Shown: positions 7,946-16,541 of the stretch, one piece after another
Layout of the letters: each line of letters opens with the position of its first letter
How positions within the stretch are numbered: the first letter of the stretch is position 1
From: Verrucomicrobiales bacterium
Lineage (GTDB): Bacteria; Verrucomicrobiota; Verrucomicrobiia; Verrucomicrobiales; DEV007
Assembly (NCBI GenBank): GCA_016795505.1
Contig: JAEUHH010000005.1
Location: 1-64,000, forward strand
Reading direction: 5' to 3'
DNA length: 64,000 nucleotides
Notes under the pieces: generated by a model
Databases searched by the model: none
Told to the model about the DNA's origin: nothing
The model's input: the letters and a program-made list of their open reading frames with translations, nothing else
Translations under genes and position numbers: made by a program

Positions 7946-9667
7946 ATGAGCCCGAAGCCGCTCCGTCGTCTCTACCCGCTGGCCGCCGCCTTCCTTTTCC
8001 TCACTTTTTCCCTCCTGCCAGCGCCGGCCGGGGCGCAACAGAAAGAGCCGGCCGCCCCTCCGGCCGCGGCTGATGCCGATGCTGGTGCCGACATGCCCGA
8101 GGCCGAGCAGGCCGATGTCTCCCAGATCGAGTTCGAAGCCATCATCCGGGTCGAGGTGGACACGAAACAGCCGAATTTCCGGGTGCCGTGGAACATCGGC
8201 GGCATGGGCAATGGCGTGGGCACCGGATTTCTGGTCGGGAAAAACCAGTTCCTCACCAACGCCCACGTGGTGAGCAACAACCGGCTCATCTACATCAAGA
8301 AAGTCAACGATCCCAAGCCCTACAAGGCCCGGGTGCTGCACGTCGCGCACGATTGCGACCTCGCCTTGCTCGAGGTGGAGAGCACCGATGAGTTCGAGTC
8401 GGGATTTGGCAAGGTCAAGCCGCTCCCGATCGGCGGCATTCCCAAGCTGAACACCACCGTCACCGCCATTGGCTACCCGATCGGCGGAGAGCGGATCTCC
8501 GTGACCCGCGGGGTGGTCTCGCGCGTCGATTTCCGCCCTTACAGCCACTCGGGCGTCGATTTCCACCTCACCATCCAGGTCGATGCCGCCATCAACCCCG
8601 GCAACTCGGGCGGCCCGGTGCTGCAAAACAACCAGGTGGTCGGCGTGGCTTTTCAGGGCTACTCCGGGGCTGTCGCCCAAAATACCGGCTATATGATCCC
8701 CGTGCCGGTCGTTTCGCGCTTCCTCAAGGATGTGAAAGACGGGCGCTATGATTACTACGTCGATCTGGCCACCCAGACGCTCAACGTGCTGAATCCCGCC
8801 CAGCGCATCGCCCTGGGCCTGCCGAACGACGACATCGGCGTGATGGTCTGCGAGGCCGATCCGGCTGGCTCCGCGGGGGGCGTGTTGAAGACCGAGGATG
8901 TTCTGCTGTCCATCGACGGCCACGAGATCGCCAGTGACGGCTTCATCGAGATCGAGGGTGAGCGGGTGAATCTCAATGAGATCATCGAGCGGAAATACGC
9001 AGGTGACACCGTGAAGTTGGAAATCTGGCGGAACCGGAAGCAGGAGACCGTCGAGGTCAAGTTGGACCGCTTCATCCCCTACCTCATCCAGGCGAACACC
9101 TACGACAAACAGCCGGAGTTCGTCCTGTTCGCCGGCATGCAATTCCAGCCCCTCGACCGGAACCTGATGGCGGCGCACAACATCAGCGACCTCCAGGTGC
9201 GCTACTTTTTCAGCTACTTCGCCAGCGAAGCCCTCTACAAGGAGCGCCCGCAGGTGATCGTGCTCACCGCCGTGTTGCCCGATTCGGCCAATACCTATCT
9301 GGAGCCCTACGTCCACAAGGTCATCGACACCATCAACGGCCGGAAGATCCGCACCCTGCAGGACGTTTACGATGCCCTTCACGGCGATGCCGCCGAGGAA
9401 GGCCATGGCGATTTTCACGTCATCCGCTGCCTCGGCGAGGGCCGTCCGCTCGTGATGGAGCGGGCCACGGCCAAGGAGGCGCATCAGCGCATCATGGCAA
9501 AATACAACGTGAACTTCGACAACCACATCGAGCGCCCCGAGATCCTCGATGTGAAGGGCCTGTTCGACGAAGCCGAGCCCGAAAAGGGCGGCAAAAAGGA
9601 CCAGGACACACCCAAGGCGGCTCCGGCGAAGGACGCGCCCAAACCCACCGCCCAAGCCGGAAACTGA
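7946..9667 (+). CDS. HtrA/DegP-type serine protease with PDZ domains
   Basis: Exported trypsin-like protease/chaperone of the HtrA family. A signal peptide (LAAAFLFLTFSLLPAPAGA) is followed by the protease domain with the full triad: His in LTNAHVVSN (about residue 107), Asp in HDCDLALLEVE (about 137), Ser in NPGNSGGPV (about 221). One PDZ-like domain is visible near residues 290-370; the remaining C-terminal region resembles the second PDZ-like part of plant Deg9-type proteins. The 573-residue length and the charged tail (EKGGKKDQD) fit that longer subtype. A degenerate paralogue follows 59 bases downstream. Confidence 0.88.
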   Translation: MSPKPLRRLYPLAAAFLFLTFSLLPAPAGAQQKEPAAPPAAADADAGADMPEAEQADVSQIEFEAIIRVEVDTKQPNFRVPWNIGGMGNGVGTGFLVGKNQFLTNAHVVSNNRLIYIKKVNDPKPYKARVLHVAHDCDLALLEVESTDEFESGFGKVKPLPIGGIPKLNTTVTAIGYPIGGERISVTRGVVSRVDFRPYSHSGVDFHLTIQVDAAINPGNSGGPVLQNNQVVGVAFQGYSGAVAQNTGYMIPVPVVSRFLKDVKDGRYDYYVDLATQTLNVLNPAQRIALGLPNDDIGVMVCEADPAGSAGGVLKTEDVLLSIDGHEIASDGFIEIEGERVNLNEIIERKYAGDTVKLEIWRNRKQETVEVKLDRFIPYLIQANTYDKQPEFVLFAGMQFQPLDRNLMAAHNISDLQVRYFFSYFASEALYKERPQVIVLTAVLPDSANTYLEPYVHKVIDTINGRKIRTLQDVYDALHGDAAEEGHGDFHVIRCLGEGRPLVMERATAKEAHQRIMAKYNVNFDNHIERPEILDVKGLFDEAEPEKGGKKDQDTPKAAPAKDAPKPTAQAGN

Positions 9668-9726
9668 CGGGAAATCCCCTGCCCGGAAAACACCGAAGCC
9701 AGCCAATCATACCCTGTTTGATCGCC

Positions 9727-11229
9727 ATGAAGACCCTGTTCCATCGCGCCGCCCTCCCCGTGCTCGCCGGTCTGGCCCTGCTCGCCCCGACCGGAGCGGC
9801 CGCCCAGCAGAAAGCCAAGCCGAGTCCCGAGAAATCCCTCGTCCGGGTCAATGCCACGCTGCAAAGCTACAACTTCGTCCGCCCCTGGGAGAAAGGCGCC
9901 CCCACGCCCCGCCGCGGTCTCGGAGCGGTGCTGGAGGGCGATCGCGTGCTCGTCACGGCCGAACTCATTGTCAATGCCACCTACATCGAGCTGGAGCACC
10001 CCTCCACGGGTGAAAAGACTCCCGCCCGCATCCTGGGCCGCGACTACGAGGCCAACCTCGCCGTGCTGGCTCCCTTCACCGACAAATCGGGCGTGCTGAA
10101 GGGCTTGGTGCCACTGGAACTCGACCTTTCCGTCACCTCCGACGACGAACTGGAAGTCTGGCAGATCGAGGACAATGGCGACGGTGTCACCACCACCGTG
10201 GATGTGCTCCGCGCGTCGGTCGGCGAGTATTTCATCGACGGCTCGGTGTTCCTCGTTTACCAGACGGTTGGGTCGCTCCAGGCCCGCGCGAACAGCTTCA
10301 CGCTGCCCGTGATCAAGAATGGCAAGCTGGCCGGCATGTTGTTGAGCTACAATGCCAAGGAGCAGATCAGCCAGATCCTCGCCGGCCCGATCATCCGCGC
10401 CTTTCTCGACGACTTGGAGGACGGAAAATACGCCGGCTTTCCCAATCTGGGTATCGCTTTCGACCAGACCATCGACGAGCAGTTGCGGCGCTTCGCCGGG
10501 GTCGCCGACAAAGAAGGCGGCGTTTTTGTCAGCAGCGTGCAGAAGGACAGCTCCGCCGACAAGGCCGGCATCGAGGTGGGCGACGTGATTCTGGCCATCA
10601 ACGGAAAGGCGATCGACTCGCGCGGTAACTACGAGCACCCGCAGTATGGCAAGCTTAACTTCAGCCATCTGGTACGCGGAGCGGCCAAGGTGGGCGATGA
10701 GGCGAAATTCAGCCTCATCCGGAAGGGTAAGGCCACCGAGGTCGCCGTGAAGCTGGAGCGGAAGGCGCCCGATGCCTACCTGATCGACGCCTACATGTTC
10801 GACCGCGGTCCGCGCTACCTCATCCTGGGCGGTCTGATCTTTCAGGAGCTGACGCTGCCCTACCTGGAGAGCTGGGGCGACGAATGGGACACCCGCGCCC
10901 CCTTCAAACTCGTCCACGCGCAGGCGCATCCCGAGCAGTACGAGGAGGAGGGGCGCGACAAGCTGGTCTTCCTGAGCAATGTCATCCGCACCCCGAGCAC
11001 GCTCGGCTACGAGGATCTGAACTCCGCGATCGTGACTCAGGTCAATGGGAAGCCGATCAAAAATATCCGCGACCTTGCGGCGGCCTTCGCCAAACCCTCG
11101 GCGGAAGGGCTTCATCGCATCGAGTTCGACGGTTTTCCGAACGTGATCTACATCGACGACCGGATGTCCCGGGCGGTGAATCAGCAGCTCGTCCAATATG
11201 GCATCAGCCTGTTGGAGAAGCTCGATTGA
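9727..11229 (+). CDS. Degenerate HtrA paralogue (predicted pseudoprotease) with PDZ domain
   Basis: A 500-residue exported protein (signal MKTLFHRAALPVLAGLALLA) aligned end to end with the preceding protease. The catalytic His is replaced (VTAELIVNA where the protease has TNAHVVSN), the Asp position reads YEANLAVL, and GNSGGP is replaced by ANSFTLP, so proteolysis is unlikely. A PDZ-like region around residues 245-340 (GVFVSSVQKDSSADKAGIEVGDVILAING) is well conserved. It probably acts as a partner or regulator of the upstream enzyme; that is inference. ATG 9727 is preferred over an upstream TTG lying in a repeat core (ATACCCTGTTTGATCG). Confidence 0.82.
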   Translation: MKTLFHRAALPVLAGLALLAPTGAAAQQKAKPSPEKSLVRVNATLQSYNFVRPWEKGAPTPRRGLGAVLEGDRVLVTAELIVNATYIELEHPSTGEKTPARILGRDYEANLAVLAPFTDKSGVLKGLVPLELDLSVTSDDELEVWQIEDNGDGVTTTVDVLRASVGEYFIDGSVFLVYQTVGSLQARANSFTLPVIKNGKLAGMLLSYNAKEQISQILAGPIIRAFLDDLEDGKYAGFPNLGIAFDQTIDEQLRRFAGVADKEGGVFVSSVQKDSSADKAGIEVGDVILAINGKAIDSRGNYEHPQYGKLNFSHLVRGAAKVGDEAKFSLIRKGKATEVAVKLERKAPDAYLIDAYMFDRGPRYLILGGLIFQELTLPYLESWGDEWDTRAPFKLVHAQAHPEQYEEEGRDKLVFLSNVIRTPSTLGYEDLNSAIVTQVNGKPIKNIRDLAAAFAKPSAEGLHRIEFDGFPNVIYIDDRMSRAVNQQLVQYGISLLEKLD

Positions 11230-11247
11230 GGCTGGCACTTTTCCCCC

Positions 11248-11943
11248 ATGACAGCCTCCCCGCGCGGACCCATCGGTGCCGTCTTCGATCTCGACGGCGT
11301 ACTGATCGATTCCCACGACCAGCACCAGCGGAGTTGGTTCCTGCTGGCCGACGAGTTGGGACGCCCCCTCACCGAGGAGCAGTTCAAGATCAGCTTTGGG
11401 ATGCGAAATGAGCAGGTCATCCCCGGCGTGTTCCGGTGGGCCGAGCCGGATGATCGGGCGCTGATTCAGGAATTGGGCGACCGCAAGGAAGCCCTCTACC
11501 GGGAGCTGCTCCGGGCCGAGGGTCTGGAGGCACTGCCCGGCGTGGCCACCTTTCTCACCGCCCTGCGCGACGCCGGCATCCCGGTGTCGCTCGGCTCCTC
11601 CACGCCGCGGCTGAACATCGAAGTCTGTCTGTCGCTCACGGGCCTGGCCGGATTTTTCGGCGCGGCCTACACTGGGGCCGAAGACGTCTCGCGCGGCAAG
11701 CCGGACCCTGAGGTGTTTCTCACCGCCGCCCGCAAGATCGAGCGCGATCCGGCCTGCTGTTTTGTCGTCGAGGACGCCCATGTCGGCATTCAGGCGGGCC
11801 GCCGCGCCGGCATGCGGACTTTGGCGGTGACGACCACGCATCCGGCCGGCACGTTTGTCGGCGACTTGGCCGCGGATTGGATCGTGTCTTCGCTGGGCGA
11901 GGTCACCGTTGATGGCGTGCTCGCCCTGTTCGAGCGGGCTTGA
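11248..11943 (+). CDS. HAD-family phosphatase (beta-phosphoglucomutase-like)
   Basis: A 231-residue haloacid-dehalogenase hydrolase. Motif I is AVFDLDGVLIDS with nucleophile Asp and acid Asp, motif II is SLGSSTPRLN, and motifs III/IV are the Lys in SRGKPDPEVF and the acidic pair in VVEDAHVGIQAG. The helical cap between motifs I and II and the KPDPEVF segment place it near beta-phosphoglucomutase or sugar-phosphate phosphatases; the substrate cannot be set from sequence. It starts 18 bases after the pseudoprotease and is likely transcribed with it. Confidence 0.85.
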   Translation: MTASPRGPIGAVFDLDGVLIDSHDQHQRSWFLLADELGRPLTEEQFKISFGMRNEQVIPGVFRWAEPDDRALIQELGDRKEALYRELLRAEGLEALPGVATFLTALRDAGIPVSLGSSTPRLNIEVCLSLTGLAGFFGAAYTGAEDVSRGKPDPEVFLTAARKIERDPACCFVVEDAHVGIQAGRRAGMRTLAVTTTHPAGTFVGDLAADWIVSSLGEVTVDGVLALFERA

Positions 11944-11952
11944 AGGCCTCCA

Positions 11953-12672
11953 TCACCAGCGGCGCAGGCGGCTGTCGAGTTGGAACACCTGGCCCGAAAC
12001 CGCCGGCAGCGTGTCGAGGAAGGCGATGAAGCGACCCGCATCGGCCGCCGTATTGAAGCGACCCAGCACGTGGGCTTGGCGGGCTCTTTCGACCGTTTCC
12101 GGGGAGAGGTCGCGGGTCATGCCGGTCTCTTCGAGAAAGCCCGGTAGTACACAATTCACCCGGATCTGACGGCCGCCGACTTCCTCAGCGAGGCTTTGGG
12201 TCAGGCCGATCAGCCCCGCCTTGGCCGCCGCATAGGCCGCCTGTCCGGACGGAGGCCGCAGGGCCGAGAACGAACCGATCTGGACGATGTGTCCGCACCG
12301 CTGGCGGATCATCGGCCGCAGCGCTGCCCGGGAGCAGAGAAAGGCCCCGCGGAGATGGGTGTCCACGACGACATCCCAACTGGCCTCGTCCAGACGCAGC
12401 ATCGGCGCGTCGCGGGTGACTCCGGCGTTGTTCACCAGCAGGTCGATCCGGTCAAGCCCGGAGAAATAAGCCGCCACCGACTCCGGTGAGGTGACATCCA
12501 GCTCCGCTCGTCCCGGCGCGAGGACCCGGTCAAAGGCGCCGCCATCGAGCAGGGCCTGCGCGATTGCCCGGCCCAGTGTGCCCGCGCCACCGGTGACCAG
12601 CGCGACCCGCCCGACCGGCGGTGCGGAGGCGGCGTCGCGGGTGGCGGGATCGGTCATGCGGGAGCGCGGCAC
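11953..12672 (-). CDS. Short-chain dehydrogenase/reductase (FabG-like)
   Basis: Classical SDR: ALVTGGAGTLGRAIA cofactor motif, NNAGV, the Ser of IGSFSAL and the YxxxK pair in AAYAAAKAG, then NCVLPGF. The order and the length near 240 residues match 3-oxoacyl-ACP reductases and related NADPH alcohol dehydrogenases. A second ATG five codons in (12657) is an alternative start. It lies just downstream of, and on the same strand as, the TPR/STN-like gene. Substrate not assigned. Confidence 0.85.
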   Translation of the reverse strand: MPRSRMTDPATRDAASAPPVGRVALVTGGAGTLGRAIAQALLDGGAFDRVLAPGRAELDVTSPESVAAYFSGLDRIDLLVNNAGVTRDAPMLRLDEASWDVVVDTHLRGAFLCSRAALRPMIRQRCGHIVQIGSFSALRPPSGQAAYAAAKAGLIGLTQSLAEEVGGRQIRVNCVLPGFLEETGMTRDLSPETVERARQAHVLGRFNTAADAGRFIAFLDTLPAVSGQVFQLDSRLRRW

Positions 12673-12690
12673 GCGGCAGGACTCGACCCG

Positions 12691-13389
12691 TCAGGGATTT
12701 TTCGAAAACGGATCCTTCACCGGTTGCACCGGCGGATCGAACTTCGACTCTGCGGGCTGGGCCGGCTGGCTGGCCGGTGCAAGGGCCGGCGTGGCCTGGA
12801 CAGCAGATCCGGCTGGCGTGGCCACGATGGCGAACTCCTCGTATTTGAATTGCGTATTGGTCAGTTGCCCCACGTAGCGCAGCACTTCGCGGAAGGGGGC
12901 ATTGCGCAGGCTCAGCGTCACCGTGGTGCCGTTCTTCTGCTCGTCGGTGCCCTTGTAGATGAAATTGGCCACCGCCTTGCCGCCGCTCAGTTCCTCGGAC
13001 TTCTGGGTCAGGTACTCCATCACCATGCCCAGACTGGTGCCCTCGAAGCTCACGCTCGGCAGCACGAGATTCGCCAGACTGGCCTCCAGTGTGGGGCGGG
13101 GGGCACCCTGGCCCTGTTTGATGGCCTCGATGCATTTCGCCGCGTAGCTGCGGGCGTAGACGAAGTTCGGCTGGTATTTCAGCACAGTCTGGAAGCCGCC
13201 CAGAGCCTGCTGGAACTGGCCGGCTTCGAAGAGCTTGACTGATTCGTTGTACACATCCTGCACCGTCTTTTTCTCCTGGCCCAGCACGGCTGGCGGAGTC
13301 AGCAGCCCGCCGACGATGATGGCGGCGGCGGCGAGGAGGGAGAGGAGTCCGGCGGCGGCTTGGCGGACTGGGGAGGCGGGGCTTTTCAT
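12691..13389 (-). CDS. Exported TPR protein with a secretin STN-like domain
   Basis: A 232-residue protein with a clear signal peptide (hydrophobic residues 9-35). Residues about 43-90 form a TPR-like helix pair (YNESVKLFEAGQFQQALGGFQTVLKYQPN). The region near residues 105-205 (LPSVSFEGTSLGMVMEYL, then LRNAPFREVLRYVGQLTN) resembles the short N-terminal STN domain of secretins and TonB receptors. No secretin channel follows. It is probably a periplasmic accessory or scaffold protein; the precise role is unknown. Confidence 0.65.
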   Translation of the reverse strand: MKSPASPVRQAAAGLLSLLAAAAIIVGGLLTPPAVLGQEKKTVQDVYNESVKLFEAGQFQQALGGFQTVLKYQPNFVYARSYAAKCIEAIKQGQGAPRPTLEASLANLVLPSVSFEGTSLGMVMEYLTQKSEELSGGKAVANFIYKGTDEQKNGTTVTLSLRNAPFREVLRYVGQLTNTQFKYEEFAIVATPAGSAVQATPALAPASQPAQPAESKFDPPVQPVKDPFSKNP

Positions 13390-13615
13390 GGCGGACGGGG
13401 TCGGTTTGGTGGGGAGGCGGGGTGAACAATGGTTGGGACTTCGGCTTCCGGCCTGATCCCACCGCGCGGACAGCGGCGGTGAACCCCGGATTCCGACTAT
13501 CTGCCGTCAGGCTATCAAAAATCGGATTGGGTGTAAATGCCGATCTCGCCAATTCACCGGGGAAAATGCGCGGCGCGGTCGAATGCGCTCCGTGTCACCG
13601 CCTCGGCCGGATCCC

Positions 13616-13933
13616 TTAGGAATACTTCAGGTTCTTTCCCGGCTCGGTCTCGTAGACCATCTCCACCCCGCTGCTGGTGACGGGCGAGATGTGGTCGTGC
13701 TGGAACTTCAGCCAGACCGGGTCGTCGCGGAACATCATCAGCTTGTCGAGGCTCTCGAAATCGATTGAGATGAAGAAGGGATACTCCATCCCGGCGTCGA
13801 TGCGTTTCCCCGAGCGGGCATTGTGGGCCTCCTGGATGCGGAACAGAAAGCTCCGGCTGCTGCGCATCAGGTCGTCGACCGCCGACTCGTCGACACCCTT
13901 CGCGAGCTTGTAGAGGGCGATGTAGTGGACCAT
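13616..13933 (-). CDS. Dabb (stress-responsive alpha/beta barrel) domain protein
   Basis: A 105-residue ferredoxin-like fold protein. It starts with MVHYIALYKLAKG, has the SIDFESLDKLMMF middle helix and ends with a DPVWLKFQHDHISP segment, typical of Dabb domains that form small barrel dimers. The family has varied and mostly unknown roles, so no reaction is proposed. It is on the same strand as nuoA with an 84-base gap. Confidence 0.75.
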   Translation of the reverse strand: MVHYIALYKLAKGVDESAVDDLMRSSRSFLFRIQEAHNARSGKRIDAGMEYPFFISIDFESLDKLMMFRDDPVWLKFQHDHISPVTSSGVEMVYETEPGKNLKYS

Positions 13934-14017
13934 GGCGACGACGTTCGGCGGGATGAATGGGTGAAGGTGCCGCGCGCTGCCGCTGCCGGGCCGGGGGGCG
14001 CCGCGACGGCTGCCGGA

Positions 14018-14395
14018 TCAATCCTTCCACTCGAGCGCCCCTTTGCGCAGGGCGTAGAGGTAGGCGACAAAGAGGATCACGATGAAGCTCAGGGCGCTGA
14101 AAAAGACCACCAGTTGCCCGCCATCGACCGCGAGCCGCTTGAAGGAGACCGCCCAGGGATAGAGGAAGACCACTTCGATGTCGAAGAGGACGAAGAGCAT
14201 CGCCACGAGGTAGAATTTCACACTGAACCGCGCCTGACCCTCTCCGATGGGGAGCATCCCGCACTCGTAGGCCGAGTCCTTCATCTGGTTCCGCTTGGCG
14301 CGCTTGCCCAGCAACACGCTGGCGATCAGGGTGGCCACGGCGAAACCGGTGGCGATCACGATCTGGATGAGGACGGGGATGAACTCCTGTTGCAT
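14018..14395 (-). CDS. nuoA: NADH-quinone oxidoreductase subunit A
   Basis: A 125-residue membrane subunit of respiratory complex I with three hydrophobic helices. The conserved loop KDSAYECGMLPIGEGQARFSVKFY and the acidic FDIEVVFLYPWA in helix 2-3 are diagnostic. ATG 14395 gives the usual length; the frame opens further upstream but the extra residues are not family-like. No other nuo gene follows within the window, which is unusual because nuoA normally begins a nuoA-N operon. Confidence 0.9.
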   Translation of the reverse strand: MQQEFIPVLIQIVIATGFAVATLIASVLLGKRAKRNQMKDSAYECGMLPIGEGQARFSVKFYLVAMLFVLFDIEVVFLYPWAVSFKRLAVDGGQLVVFFSALSFIVILFVAYLYALRKGALEWKD

Positions 14396-14644
14396 GTCGG
14401 CGAGGGGCGGGATCCGGGACGGCGACCGTCCTGAAGTCCGGGCAAATGTATGGACAAACGTCCGATCGTCCACCCGAAAAGACCGGGCCTGTCACTCCGG
14501 CGTTTCCGCCTCGGCGGAACGGAAAATGGTGTCGATTTCGACAGCCAGACGGCACTTGCAATACGCCGCCGATCGGCGACAGTCCCGCCCCCCGCTGGTT
14601 TGCAGACGCGAACCGGCGGTTTGTTTTTTTTCACCACGACGACC

Positions 14645-16477
14645 ATGTCCACCCTGCTTCCCAGCGATATCCGCAATATCGCCATCATCGCCCACGTCGA
14701 TCACGGCAAGACGACGCTGGTCGATCAATTGCTGCGCCAGAGCGGCGTCTTCCGTGAAAACCAGGCCATCGAAGAGCGCGCCATGGACTCCATGGACCTC
14801 GAAAAGGAAAAAGGCATCACCATCAAGGCCAAGAACACCTCCGTGGTGTGGGACGGCCGCGTGCTGAACATCGTAGACACTCCCGGCCACGCCGACTTCG
14901 GCGGCGAGGTGGAGCGCGTCATGAAAATGGTCGACGGCGTGCTGCTGCTCGTCGACGCCTACGAGGGACCGCAGGCCCAGACCCGCTTCGTGCTCCGCAA
15001 GGCGCTGGCCGAGGGCCTCACCCCGGTAGTCTTCGTCAACAAGATCGACCGCCCCAATGCCGATCCGCAGCGCGTCCACGACCGCGTGCTCGAGCTGTTC
15101 CTGGAGCTTGACGCCAACGAGGAGCAGTTCAACGCCCCCTTCATTTACGGCAGCGCCCGCGATGGCTACGCCGTGCGCCATTTTGATGACGAGAAATCGG
15201 ACATGCACCCGCTGTTCGACCTCATCATGGAGGTCATCCCGCCGCCCCAGGCTCAGCCTGACGCGCCCTTCCAGATGCTGGTGTCGAATATCGACTGGAG
15301 CGACTACGTGGGCCGGATCGCCATCGGCAAAATCACCGGCGGTCAGGTCAAGGCCGGCGACACCATCTGGCGCATCGGCAAAGACGGTCAAAAAGAGCGC
15401 GCCAAGGTCACCAAGGTCTTCGAATACAGCGCCCTCGCCACCCGCGACTCCGAAGGCGGCGTCGCCGGGAACATCGTCGGCCTGTCCGGCTTCGAGGAAG
15501 TGGACATCGGCGACACGCTCGGCGCCTCCGAGGACACCGAAGCCCTGCCCTTCGTCGAGATCGACCCGCCCACGGTGCAGATGCAGTTCTGCGTCAACGA
15601 CGGCCCCTTCGCCGGCCGCGAGGGCAAGCGCGTGACCTCGCGCGAGATCCGCGACCGCCTGCTCCGCGAGGCCCGGACCAATATTTCCCTCCAGATCGAG
15701 GACACCGACCAGGCCGGCGTCTTCACCGTGAGCGCCCGCGGCGCCATGCAGGTGGCCGTGCTCGTCGAGCAGATGCGCCGCGAAGGCTACGAGGTGCTCG
15801 TCTCCCGGCCCGTGGTCATCGAGAAAACCATCGACGGCCGCCGCTGCGAGCCCTTCGAGACCCTCTACGTCGAGGTGCCCGACGAAGCCAGCGGTGGCGT
15901 GATGAGCAACCTCGCCGGTCGCCGCGCCATCGTCGAAGCCATCACCCCGCACAACGGCCGCACCACCATCGAGGCCACCATTTCCACCCGCGGCCTCATC
16001 GGCTTCGAGTTCGAATTGCTCAACCTCACCAGTGGCGAGGGCATCATGTCCCACTTGTTCAAGGAATACGCCCCCTACGCCGGTGAGATCCGCACCCGCA
16101 ACACCGGTACCCTCGTCTCCATGGAGACCGGCACCGCCATGGCCTACGCCCTCGACGCCCTCGAGTCCCGCGGTCGCCTCTTCATCGGCCCCAGCGACGA
16201 GATCTACGAGGGCATGATCGTCGGAGAAAATCCCCGCACCGACGACCTCCCGGTGAATCCCACCAAAGCCAAGCAGCTCACCAACCACCGCTCCACCGGC
16301 GATGGCAAGGGCATCCAGCTTTCCCCGCCGGTGCGGTTCTCCCTCGAGCGCGCCATCGAATACATCGCGCCCGACGAACTCGTCGAAGCCACGCCCAAAT
16401 CCATCCGCCTGCGCAAGCGCATCCTCTGTCCGCACGAGCGCAAACGCCTTCAGAAAAAGCTGGCTTCGGCCGTTTGA
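14645..16477 (+). CDS. typA: Ribosome-associated GTPase TypA/BipA
   Basis: Translational GTPase of 610 residues that binds the 70S ribosome and supports 50S assembly and stress growth. G1 is AHVDHGKTTLVDQLL, the switch region contains EKEKGITIKAKNTSV, G3 is DTPGHADFGGEVER, G4 NKIDRPNADP, with the G5-like region GSARDGYAV. The BipA C-terminal part ends in KRILCPHERKRLQKK. ATG 14645 begins the conserved N-terminus. The leader before it is T-rich (TTTGTTTTTTTTCACC) and lacks a Shine-Dalgarno sequence. Confidence 0.95.
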   Translation: MSTLLPSDIRNIAIIAHVDHGKTTLVDQLLRQSGVFRENQAIEERAMDSMDLEKEKGITIKAKNTSVVWDGRVLNIVDTPGHADFGGEVERVMKMVDGVLLLVDAYEGPQAQTRFVLRKALAEGLTPVVFVNKIDRPNADPQRVHDRVLELFLELDANEEQFNAPFIYGSARDGYAVRHFDDEKSDMHPLFDLIMEVIPPPQAQPDAPFQMLVSNIDWSDYVGRIAIGKITGGQVKAGDTIWRIGKDGQKERAKVTKVFEYSALATRDSEGGVAGNIVGLSGFEEVDIGDTLGASEDTEALPFVEIDPPTVQMQFCVNDGPFAGREGKRVTSREIRDRLLREARTNISLQIEDTDQAGVFTVSARGAMQVAVLVEQMRREGYEVLVSRPVVIEKTIDGRRCEPFETLYVEVPDEASGGVMSNLAGRRAIVEAITPHNGRTTIEATISTRGLIGFEFELLNLTSGEGIMSHLFKEYAPYAGEIRTRNTGTLVSMETGTAMAYALDALESRGRLFIGPSDEIYEGMIVGENPRTDDLPVNPTKAKQLTNHRSTGDGKGIQLSPPVRFSLERAIEYIAPDELVEATPKSIRLRKRILCPHERKRLQKKLASAV

Positions 16478-16541
16478 GCTGGAGGCTCCCGGCGGAGCGC
16501 ATCATGGCGTCCAAAAGGTGCGGTGATCGGCGGAGTTGCCG

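Noticed and set aside
6923-9706. A 927-residue minus-strand frame
   Set aside because: It lies antisense to the well-supported HtrA protease and also covers the thioredoxin-like gene in the wrong frame; its composition is that of a GC-rich shadow frame.
9484-11841. A 785-residue minus-strand frame
   Set aside because: Antisense shadow of the pseudoprotease and HAD genes; no domain or signal peptide.
14492-16435. A 647-residue minus-strand frame
   Set aside because: Antisense to typA, whose motifs are complete; rich in Ala, Gly, Val and Asp as expected of a shadow frame.
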